A stretch of DNA of 64,000 bases from positions 5,315,001 to 5,379,000 of the forward strand of contig BSQZ01000011.1 of the NCBI GenBank assembly GCA_033239005.1, given 5' to 3'. The position numbers and the translations under genes are program-made. Below, piece after piece: positions 36,260 to 47,396 of this stretch (positions are counted from its first letter, which is position 1; every line of letters starts with the position of its first letter). The notes under the pieces are model-generated. The model searched no databases and was not told the origin of the DNA. It saw only the letters and a program-made list of their open reading frames with translations. This DNA is from Lamellibrachia satsuma (lineage: Eukaryota > Annelida > Polychaeta > Sabellida > Siboglinidae).

Positions 36260-36570
36260 TGGTTCAAGCCCATCGCGAAACCGGTTCACTTATGTCCAGG
36301 TGTGTAGTGTGTGACTAGTTTAAGTAATGTGTGTAGTCTGTTTAATAAAAGGCCTATTTTGTTTAAATCATCGAAATAATTGACTTTAGTCGTTAGATCT
36401 GGTAAGGATCAAAATAGTGGATGTAACAATGTGTGGGTCAATGCTGATCACCGACGTGACCTCTATCCTCTCGCCGATCACACGACAAAGTTAAAAAAAT
36501 TCACCGAAGAAGAAAATCGTGATTTTTCAGCCTTTCGATTTTCACCTCAATTAATGCTTGAACAAGCATT
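36260..36570. repeat. dispersed repeat, second copy in the window
   Basis: Shares GCCCATCGCGAA, TTTAAGTAATGTG, ATCGAAATAATTGA and CACCTCAATTAATG blocks with 9465-10320, though the blocks are in a different order there. Class unknown. Confidence 0.4.
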
Positions 36571-37069
36571 AATTAATTTAATAGTTTGTCTGATGATTTC
36601 ACAAAAACTACATACAAAAGTTACACAAACGAGCTAACATGTTCCAGTGGATACTAGGTGGGTTTGGTTTTACCAAAAAATTTATTTGAAATGAGACTGG
36701 CAAAAAATCGAATTGATTAAGCACCTTTAAATTCAACGAGGGTTTAACACAGGACTTGTGACTGGATGTGCAACGTTTCGTTATGTATGGGGTTTTACGA
36801 TTGACACCCTATGTAACTAACCAAAACGCTTCACTTACAAGTATAAGTATTTTCGTCGGCTGCTATGTAAGTTTACAAGTTTCGCTCAAGTTCAACTTTC
36901 GGACTGTTCATCCGCGACCTGATATTCTCGCGCGCGTGCATTATAATATTATTGCCTACTGAAAATGACAATGCAGTGGTGCAGAAATGCTCTAAACAAA
37001 TACTCACATTATGTGAACGCAATCCTTGCTTTCCTAGGCAAATTATTGGGGCACTTTAAAATAATGCTT
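36571..37069. other. no recognisable gene
   Basis: I see nothing. Confidence 0.4.
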
Positions 37070-37735
37070 CTAAGTGCAATATGATGAGAATCGCCAGAAT
37101 TTCGAGTTCAAATACATTAAGTAGATCCTATTCACTTGGCAGCCATATACTAGAACAGGTTGATAAAAGGAAGTATCTTCGGGTGACTTCACTGACAAAC
37201 TATCCGGGTTAGCACATGTCACTCAAACAAGCAATAAAGCCAATGCTACCTTGCCATTCTTAAGGAGGAATTTAGAATCATGTCCCCAGATACTGAAAGA
37301 AAGAGCCTATGTCACTCTCGTTTGATCTTTTGTAGAATAGGGTTGCACAGTTTGGGACCCACATTTAAAAAGAGACATTAAAGCACTCGGAAACAATTCA
37401 ACGAAGCGCTGCCCGTTTTGTTAAAGGTGACTATGACTACCAGAGTGACGTCACACATGAAGAACTAGTCAGACCTCAAGGAGAGGAGGAGGAACTTAAG
37501 ATTAATGTATAAAGTCATCCATGGACAAACTGCTATTCCGGCCAAAAACATTTTAGTACCTGCCAACAGACGCACATGCTCAAATCACCCTTACAAGCAC
37601 ATAAGAACCAACAAAGAGGAATACAGAAACTCACCCATACAAGTACAAACACATAAGAACCAACAAAGAGGAATACAGAAACTCACCCTTACAAGTACAA
37701 ACACATAAGAACCAACACAGAGGAATACACCCATA
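37070..37735 (+). mobile_element. non-LTR retrotransposon RT C-terminal fragment with local triplication
   Basis: The plus strand reads, with frame changes: SHILEQVDKRKYL, ESCPQILKERAYVTLV, a stop, EYGCTVWDPHLKRDIKALET, IQRSAARFVKGDYDYQSDVT, then YKVIHGQTAIPAKNILVPAN. This is the thumb/C-terminal part of a jockey/CR1-group LINE (Y-x-x-VWDPH....-IQR-AARFV). At 37590-37735 a 53-bp segment (ACATAAGAACCAACAAAGAG + GAATACAGAAACTCACC) is present about three times. Dead copy. Confidence 0.8.
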
Positions 37736-38335
37736 CACCCATTATCCCCGCACCTAAACTGTCTGGAACATCCTGGAACATCAGACGCTCAGACAGTGAC
37801 AGTGGAGGCGCAGTTGGTTGGGCCTTAAGGCACAGCCTCAGGACGCCTCCAAATTCAAAGAACTACTGGGTTGTGCCCAATGCTCATAGAATAGATACCA
37901 ACCATTGTGTCGATACCCAGTTGGGGTTTGCCAATTAATTAAGAGAAACAGAAACTCATAATTAACAGTATCGTTGATGACCGAGTCGGCGAAACGTTTC
38001 TGAAGTAAATGCGCTGTCAGCCAAACATGGCGTTTACATTCACTTGCTTCTGCCAAATGACGAATAAGAAAGACTTCGCCTGACAACGCCAAAATGACAC
38101 AGTAGACGTCTACCATTTTAACCTACCCCGCACACGTCTGGCTTAAAGTTGGTTAATCGCCCCATGCCTTGTGGGGAAGATAAATAGTAACTTGAGCGGG
38201 TAATAAATAGGTCTACCATTAGTACGATTTATCCACCACCAGGGGGTATTAACTGCCCGACACGTATCGCATAAAAAGCTTGACTTATACAATGTATGTT
38301 TGGACTTAGCTGACGTAAAAACATACGAATGTGCA
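37736..38335. other. no recognisable gene
   Basis: I see nothing. Confidence 0.4.
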
Positions 38336-38338
38336 TAT

Positions 38339-38589
38339 GAATGATTGCCCGTGTTCACGGGATAGCAATGACTGCCCGTGTTCACGGGATAGCAATGACT
38401 GCCCGTGTTCACGGGATAGCAATGACTGCCCGTGTTCACGGGATAGCAATGATTGCCCGTGTTCACGGGATAGCAATGACTGCCCGTGTTCACGGGATAG
38501 CAATGACTGCCCGTGTTCACGGGATAGCAATGACTGCCCGTGTTCACGGGATAGCAATGATTGCCCGTGTTCACGGGATAGCAATGAGT
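38339..38589. repeat. 27-bp array with a palindromic core, 9 copies
   Basis: The unit is TGAYTGCCCGTGTTCACGGG + ATAGCAA. Each copy has CCCGTG-TT-CACGGG, a 6-bp stem. The copies are contiguous with no spacers, so this is not a CRISPR array. TGATTGCC and TGACTGCC variants recur regularly. Confidence 0.96.
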
Positions 38590-38867
38590 TCGTCTTGCAA
38601 GGTTAAGAAACCTTGCAGTCAGGGGCGGATCTAGGATTCGATCAACGTGGGGGAGGGGGTATACAGCCATCCATGCAAGAGGTTCCGGGAATTGTATTTA
38701 GTATTCTTGAAATGGCGTATTCCCGGGCATTTGCATTACATAGTGAAAGTGTGCCCTGGTGGATGATTTTTCAACCACTCTGGATAATGTTATCATCATA
38801 ATATTAGTTAAGTTAACAAAACAAAAATCACACGAAGGAGCATGCTGAAACGTTGAATGTATTGATG

Positions 38868-39252
38868 TAGTATACGTGTATGTATGGTTAGTGTACGTGT
38901 ATGTATGGTTAGTGTACATGTATGTATGGTTAGTGTACGTGTATGTACGGATAATGTACGTGTATGTACGGCTAGTGTATGTGTATGTATGGTTAGTGAA
39001 CGTGCATGTATGGTTAGTGTACATGTATGTATGGTTAATGTGCATGCATGTATGGTTAGTGTACATGTATGTACGGTTAGTGTACGTGCATGTACAGTTA
39101 ATGTACGTGTATATACGGCTAGTGTATGTGTATGTATCGTTAGTGAACGTGCATGTATGGTTAGTGTACGTGTATGTATGGTTAGTGTACATACATGCAT
39201 GGTTAGTGTACGTGTATGCATTGTTAGTGTACGTGTATGTATGGTTAGCGTG
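38868..39252. repeat. 21-bp minisatellite inside the hAT element
   Basis: TGTACGTGTATGTATGGTTAG, about 18 copies. The period is divisible by 3, giving open frames on both strands that are not genes. Confidence 0.95.
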
Positions 39253-39299
39253 CATCAATCAGCAACAGTTCGATGAGCGCTCAGAGGATTAATGAAAAG

Positions 39300-39895
39300 C
39301 GTTCTTCTTTGGTTATTACTGGTCAATCATCGCTTGGAAGTCACCGTTGATGTCCCTGTGAACATGAAGTAGCGCCAACGCATTGAGGCGGTCCTGGTGA
39401 ACGGTGCTCTGCGTTAGGTTTTAGTGCAGAATTAGCACGCCCCACTCCAGGCCATTTGAACCGATATTAGCATCAGCAAGTGAAAAATGCGGAAATATTT
39501 GGGAACATGGAGCTGGATATTGCACTCACCGTTGCCTGTAGATTATGGGGTTTTGTTTCTTCTGACGAATCCCATTTCTTCTTCCACAGTCTGACTTCAG
39601 CTAGGATTGGAACTGGGGATGGCAGGTCATGGTAATATCATTCTTATAGGTCGGCTATGTCAGCATCTGTCAGCTCGCCCACATTACTGGGCAGGAGCTT
39701 CAGTCCGAGCACAACTTTCCCTGTCATCGCACTGAATCTCGTGTCACATTCCTGGAGGAGGTCGTCTAGAAATGGTAGGAAAACTAAGCATCGCCAGCGT
39801 ATTCCTGGGGTGTCTGCTTCTATGTTGTCTTGTCCGACGCAGGCGGTGGCTATACATGGTGGTAATAATGTGCTCTCAGCTCTCAGACAAAGTTA
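39300..39895 (-). pseudogene. hAT transposase (ZMYM-like) C-terminal half, disrupted
   Basis: Read on the minus strand: FLPFLDDLLQECDTRFSAMT (about 39780-39720), then LGLKLLPSNVGELTDADI, two stops, DLPSPVPILAEVRLWKKKWD (39630-39570), SMFPNISAFF, then after frameshifts STVHQDRLNALALLHVHRDI (about 39400-39340). This order matches hAT transposases related to ZMYM-type and P52rIPK-type proteins: the IPFLD..L..L..RF segment, LPSP..LxAE..LW..KW, FPNI, and the terminal RLNxLALLxxHRDI dimerisation helix. N-terminal zinc-finger and catalytic parts are absent. Clearly dead. Confidence 0.8.
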
Positions 39896-40002
39896 GTTAT
39901 CAGAAGTACAGCCCCAAAAATATGTTTTCAAGCAAAACGGGGAGGCGTGCGCCCCCACGCCCCATGCCCCCCACGCCAACTCTGGATCCGCGCCTGACTG
40001 CA

Positions 40003-40811
40003 TACACTTTCTTGTCGTGTTAGTTTCACATAATCGGGTACAAAAAACGAAATATGTTCATCTTTTTTCGGTTGGCGTCTTCGGCGCCATTTTGTTTGCT
40101 TGATGGGATGTCCACCTGTAGTGCCACTAAACAGTCTAGCACTGTATCTGTTTATATTTTGTATGTCTCTGGAACTTGCAAGATAAATACGTAAATGAAT
40201 GTTATACTACATAGCGCAAAGGTATCAGAAAACGTTTTATTCTACCAGTTTGCACTCGCTGTAATATGGTGCCACTTGGAATGTCTATCAGTTCAATTTC
40301 AGATAATGAATCGAATTTGGCATTTTATTCCGAGTTGTATGATATACAACAACACCAGTTTGAAGATGTTTTTTCATCTGGCTCTTCACGTCACTGGTTC
40401 ATATATGTCTACAAGTTTCAATTACATATTGGCACCGTTTAAAACCATAACCTTCTGTAATATGAAGCAAAATAATGTTCACGATCTCCTATAAAACCAC
40501 CACTGAGGAAGGCTGGACGAGAAACTTTTATACAAAGTTACCTTTAAAAATAAGAGTTGTGTGATATAGAGAATGTATGAAACACTTCAGACGACGAGCA
40601 GATGTCATTGCGCTCTGCTTTACGTACATATTCACTGCACATAATGTTTTAATGTCACTGTGCACAATGTAGCACGAATAAATATACTGTTATTATTTGA
40701 AGTATCTACCAATTCTTGGGAATCGTGTCAGTACTATTTAACCGACGGTACGAATTACCCAAACTTCCTCTAGTTTTGCTGACTCAGACAATCCTCATTT
40801 TGTTTTTGATG
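40003..40811. other. no recognisable gene
   Basis: A 99-codon plus frame (40195-40494) has no motif. Confidence 0.4.
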
Positions 40812-40972
40812 AAAATAATCAGTGCCGACTGACGGTTTAGGGATATGCATTTTCTTGTATATTTGTGTGGCGTCGCTACCTCCATAGTCAATACTAACGC
40901 ACTCAGTAAAGACCCCCGCAACACACATTTTGTACCAGCCCCCCACATTGTTAATCCGGCACTGAAAATAAT
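40812..40972. mobile_element. 145-bp hAT-type MITE with perfect 8-bp TSD
   Basis: The direct repeat AAAATAAT (40812-40819 and 40965-40972) brackets CAGTGCCG...CGGCACTG (40820-40964). The right end CATTGTTAATCCGGCACTG also matches the ends of the element at 50325-51053. No coding capacity. Confidence 0.85.
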
Positions 40973-41012
40973 TAAACAGAGTTTATTACGGTTCCATGTT
41001 CATTACGGTTCT

Positions 41013-41018
41013 TTTATT
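41013..41018 (-). promoter_or_regulatory. possible polyadenylation signal of the UGT gene
   Basis: AATAAA on the minus strand about 790 nt beyond the UGT stop. If used, the 3' UTR would include the 22-bp minisatellite at 41190-41700. Confidence 0.25.
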
Positions 41019-41189
41019 TAACAATCAACGTACATTTCTCCAGCGCAATACTAGTCTGGTAAAATAGACTTGACGAATCTACAATATAATCCATCTTTAA
41101 TATTAATCGTGATACAAATACAACCGTAACAAAATGCATCATAAGCCAAAGGTGTGATTTTAATATAGCTCTAATACAGCAAAGCCTGC

Positions 41190-41705
41190 CGAAACATGGA
41201 TGTGAACTAGCTGAAACATGGATGTGAACTAGCTGAAACATGGATGTGAACAAGCTGAAACATGGATGTGAACAAGCTGAAATAAGAATGTGAACAAGCC
41301 GAAACATGGATGTGAACAAGCTGAAACAAGGATGTGAACAAGCCGAAACATGGATGTGAACAAACCGAAACATGGATGTGAACAAGCTGAACCATGGATG
41401 TGAACAAACCGAAACATGGATGTGAACAAGCTGAAACATGGATGTGAACAAGCCGAAATATGGATGTGAACAAGCTGAAATATGGATGTAAAAAACCTGA
41501 AACATGGATGTGAACAAGCCAAAGCATGGATGTGAACAAGCTGAACCATGGATGTGAACAAACCGAAACATGGATGTGAACAAGCTGAAACATGGATGTG
41601 AACAAGCCGAAATATGGATGTGAACAAGCTGAAATATGGATGTGAAAAACCTGAAACATGGATGTAAACAAGCTGAAACATGGATGTAAACAAGCTGAAA
41701 CACCT
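41190..41705. repeat. 22-bp minisatellite, about 23 copies
   Basis: GAAACATGGATGTGAACAAGCT with AAACCG, AGCCG and ATATGG variants. Three units (66 bp) keep frame, so long frames appear on the minus strand (41014-41779). They are repeat products adjoining the 3' end of the UGT gene. Confidence 0.96.
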
Positions 41706-41804
41706 ACAAACACAAATTCACATCCAGCCAAATTACCACTTGACAGAGTAAAGTAGTCCATTGGTTGCACATCCAGCATCGGTAGAAATCCGCGCCTGGA
41801 CGAC

Positions 41805-43442
41805 TCACTGCGCGTGTTCTTTTTGCCTAGGTTTCAGCGCTGAGCAACATCGCCACGTGACCTTGACACAAAGCCACAACACGCCTCCAGCGAAGAAGAG
41901 TGCGACGATGATAATGATCAACACTAGCACGACGACATCATAATTTAACAGCTGCCATTTATTCATCGTCTGCAGTACATCTGCCTGCCAATGGGCGGCG
42001 CCACCGTGTCGAATCACGTAGCCGACGTAATACAGGAATTTGTCGCGAGGAGACACCAGCTTGTCGTCCAGCAGCGCCGCCACGCGGGTCGCGTTGCGTT
42101 TATAGCGCGGGTTATTGAGTACTTCCCAGATTGCGCTCTCGAGCGAGTCTTCCGTCAGCGTTTTAAAGTCAAGCAAGAAGGCCATTCCGGCGCGGGACAA
42201 TTTGCGTGCGTTCTGGAATCCATCGGTGCATATCGGCATGGCGACGACCGGAACCGCGTTGTACGCAGCCTCCATGATGCTCGATAGCCCGCAGTGGCTG
42301 ACGAACAGTCGAGTCCTTGCGTGACGCAGCAGGTCGTTCTGAGGCAGCCAATCGACAGTCAGCGTATTGTTGCTTAGCGACGCCGGGCGCGCGCTAGTCA
42401 GACGCCACACGACGCGCTGCGGGAATCTCGCCAAGACTCGCGCGAACAGTTCGTTCCTCCTCTCGTCCAGATGACGGATCATCGTTCCGAAGCAGACGAC
42501 AATGATGCCGTCACTTCCGGCACCGTCAATGAACGCCGCTAGGTCGCGCGGAAGCGGTTTCGGTTCGTCAGAGAAAATCCCTTCGATAGTTACAACATTC
42601 GGCATGAGAGGTTTCGGATAATCGAGCACGAAGTCTGCACGCACCAATATCAACGCGCGCAAAAACGACTTTTCGATATCAAGCGACGAATTCATGTGAT
42701 ATTTCTGGCGCAGCGACTGGAAAGAACCGAACCATACAGGATTCCAAAATACCACAGTGGTGACATATTCAAAAACATTCTGAAAGCGTTCACCAAACGT
42801 CATCTTGCCCGGCTCAAAGGAGGACATATAGGTTGGAATAAACGAAGGCATATCGGGGAACATGGCCTGATCAAGCTGCAGACCGGCCGCAGAGTACACA
42901 ATCGTTGGGATGTCGAGATACTCAGACACGATTCGACCACAGTTGTCGAGGAAATCCGCAATCAGCAGGTCGTAGTTTTCGCGTTTGATGTCGACCAGCA
43001 TATTAGGGTGACGTAGTAGTGTCTCGCACTGACGCAACAGTTCGTCCGCGAGCCACATGACCATCTGGTAGGCCGACATGGCTGACCACTCCAGCGTCAC
43101 TTTGACGTAATCGATGTCTGCCGACTCCGACTTGCCTGCGCTCGGGTAGCGATGCACGACCTCGAATGCGCTGTCCAATTCCTCGTAGCTTCCGGCGTCT
43201 GCTCCGACCAATAGATGCACGCGATAGCCTTCACTGCGCAGTATCTTCGCAAGTCGTACGAAGTTGACGACGTGCGAGTTCTTTCCCAAAGTCACAGTGT
43301 GCATGAGAATCTTTCCGCCAGGCGGCGGTACCTGATCGGCCGCCGTCATCACTACCGTAATCGCCAGGAGCAGTACCGTCGCGCACATGATGATTGTTGA
43401 ACCGGAACGAACTTTTCCAGTCGGAACCATGCAGACTGTCAT
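41805..43442 (-). CDS. UDP-glycosyltransferase (UGT, GT1 family), ER membrane type
   Basis: An intact 545-residue single-exon frame. UGTs transfer a sugar from a UDP-sugar to small lipophilic acceptors in the ER lumen. Order: hydrophobic signal segment (about 16-36); N-terminal acceptor half with GKNSHVVNF, whose His57 is in the position of the catalytic base; LLIADFLDNCG with Asp163 as the likely partner; C-terminal half with VVCFGTM (315-321); and the signature WLPQNDLLRHARTRLFVSHC then EAAYNAVPVVAMPICTDGFQ (365-410). A membrane helix lies near the end (503-527), followed by a basic tail RCCSALKPRQKEHAQ. Departures from the usual signature are SHCG for THGG and TDGFQN for a DQxxN-type motif. 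Start: M1 gives a rather long signal peptide; M5 or M19 are alternatives. Acceptor and sugar cannot be told from sequence. Confidence 0.93.
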   Translation of the reverse strand: MTVCMVPTGKVRSGSTIIMCATVLLLAITVVMTAADQVPPPGGKILMHTVTLGKNSHVVNFVRLAKILRSEGYRVHLLVGADAGSYEELDSAFEVVHRYPSAGKSESADIDYVKVTLEWSAMSAYQMVMWLADELLRQCETLLRHPNMLVDIKRENYDLLIADFLDNCGRIVSEYLDIPTIVYSAAGLQLDQAMFPDMPSFIPTYMSSFEPGKMTFGERFQNVFEYVTTVVFWNPVWFGSFQSLRQKYHMNSSLDIEKSFLRALILVRADFVLDYPKPLMPNVVTIEGIFSDEPKPLPRDLAAFIDGAGSDGIIVVCFGTMIRHLDERRNELFARVLARFPQRVVWRLTSARPASLSNNTLTVDWLPQNDLLRHARTRLFVSHCGLSSIMEAAYNAVPVVAMPICTDGFQNARKLSRAGMAFLLDFKTLTEDSLESAIWEVLNNPRYKRNATRVAALLDDKLVSPRDKFLYYVGYVIRHGGAAHWQADVLQTMNKWQLLNYDVVVLVLIIIIVALFFAGGVLWLCVKVTWRCCSALKPRQKEHAQ

Positions 43443-44610
43443 ACCGAAATCTTAACCAGGCGCGTTGTCCTACTTAAGTCGTACCTTGGTAAACTTTGGC
43501 ACGGGTATATCACCGACGGAGCAACAACGTTCACGTTCTTCAGGCGGCAAAACGATCCCCGTGTAATTCCGAGTCGACCTCCACCTCTACAGTCAATCAC
43601 GCTTGTTGAAAGACAGCAGCAGGTGGGTCGTTTGCGTGTTAACACGTGATTACACCCGACCTCGAAACGCGCGGCACAGGCGATGACGTATTGGGTGCCT
43701 GGTCGACGCTGTCAGGCATTCAGGGTAAAGTGCCATTGAGTGCACAGTGTTTATATTTGTCAGTGTAAACATTTGTGAGCTGGGCCAGAATCAAACCAGT
43801 GACGCGCCCGACCTGCCACAACGATAGGCGAAACAACAAAACTGATGAAGCCAGTGGGCATATTGGCCGTGATATATACGCCAGCTATTCGACCATAATT
43901 TATATGGATGTTTTATCTGTGCGAATGTGCATGAAATATGATGTTTTACTGTATATATTCTACGTAGCGTCGCCAACGATGGATCACTGAAAGCTTCTTA
44001 CGATCACACGGCAACTATGAACGCACACCGACAACTGTTGTCGACTAGTTTTATTGGGTCAAAGTTCTTTGGTTGGGTCAAAACAGTTGCACTTACCTAC
44101 CGGATCTCGCACAGACAGTCCGCAACCACATTACCCTAGGTGGCATCACTCTGTCACCGATGAAAATTGCTTCTAACTTTTCGAAAAGCATTCTGGGGGA
44201 GGGGTAGCCGCGATCTCAACCTTCCAGCTCCCATCTCAGCTGTTTTTTGGGGCCAACCTCCCACCTTCCATCTCTGTTTGCAGACTGGAACAAGTTGTCA
44301 ACGCGATTCTGCAAGCTGGCTTTCTCCGGATAGGGGAAATCGAATCAAGAAAATGCTTTTATTTTATTTGTTTTTGTTTAATGCACACAGTGGTGTGTGT
44401 AGATTTAGGCCTAAGTTACGTGCATACTCGTATTTAAGATTTCGAATGGGCGCCAAGCTTAGTCACCTATTAGTGTGTAGTTCCGCAACAGGTTGTCGTT
44501 ATTCCAACGCCCCAAACATTCTTATCCATGACATGAACGCACATACGCAGTTGCAATGACGCATGTTACGTAACAAGTCGTACACAACCATCGCGTTGCC
44601 CAGCCAACCA
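43443..44610. other. no recognisable gene (5' flank of the UGT)
   Basis: Short frames only. I see no clear promoter element. Confidence 0.4.
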
Positions 44611-44962
<352 letters not shown>

Positions 44963-45130
44963 TTATACCACTCCGCACTGTACATGTAAAATTTGTAATC
45001 AAGTTGTTGAGTGGCGCCACTGTCGGAGAGTTTGCATCGAGCCCAAACAATTGGTAATGACGTCACTGCGACAGTTGTAGTTTATTATATATTGTTACGT
45101 TATACACATAATTATGTCAATTACTATTAA

Positions 45131-45536
45131 TGTCTACATTCCTCGAGAGAAGTCGTCTAGCAGAACTCTTATTGGCTGTTATAAAATCGGGAGGATAGTA
45201 AACTCCTCTCGCTGTTAGCCTATCAAACGGTGCGGTCTCATCACGTGACGTTCCTTGTTTCTACCTGACAACCAGTTGTACACACAACGTTCCAGCGAGT
45301 GGACTTTTTTTCGTATCACTCCTTTCAGTGAGCGGCCGCGACGACTTCGAGATGTGGACTACAAAGCGACTGGCAGGAATGACTTTTCGCGGACTTCGAC
45401 GGAAAGAGAAGAGACGTCGAATGTGTTCAAATTGACGAAGCCGTGGCTGATAGGGACTATGGCATTATTTATAATTACTAACGTTAAAATTAAGGCATTT
45501 AAATGTTTGGATAACTATAATTTAGTTTATGTAACA
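45131..45536 (+). mobile_element. LTR-like segment (weak)
   Basis: Begins TGTCTACATTCC and ends TTTATGTAACA. Inside is an ATTGG box and TATAAAATCGGGAGG (about 45182-45196). There is no second copy as a partner LTR, no primer-binding site I can name and no target duplication. It could equally be a promoter/5' UTR piece of the repeat that follows. Confidence 0.2.
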
Positions 45537-45541
45537 ATGGT

Positions 45542-47200
<1,659 letters not shown>

Positions 47201-47396
47201 CAAGTGTTAAGACAAATGTCGGATTAGAACTCATTAAGTTGTCTCGGGGCTCACATTACATGATACACGAAAGTGATACGGGTTGCGACAATGGGGAGGG
47301 TAAATGCAACGATAATGATCACCCGGCCGCCCCAACTGCATGTACCGGTTCCGAGCGACCAGTTCGAGGTGCACATTGGCCAGGCTCGCCTCAGGC

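Larger units (their letters stand above)
38614..40002 (-). mobile_element. hAT transposon with broken ZMYM-like transposase
   Basis: Terminal inverted repeat: TGCAGTCAGGGGCGGATCTA at the left (38614 on) and, inverted, TGCAGTCAGGCGCGGATCCA at the right (ending 40002). The CAGGGGCGGATC core is typical of hAT ends. The interior encodes the C-terminal half of a hAT transposase on the minus strand (39300-39895) and contains a 21-bp minisatellite (38868-39252). I find no matching target duplication. Confidence 0.8.

Noticed and set aside
38339..38589. CRISPR-like regular array (27-bp units)
   Set aside because: Units are directly contiguous with no unique spacers, there are no cas genes, and the surroundings are eukaryotic.
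45131..45536. A complete LTR retrotransposon
   Set aside because: Only a TG...CA-bounded segment with a TATA-like box. No second LTR, no gag/pol and no TSD; kept only as a weak feature.
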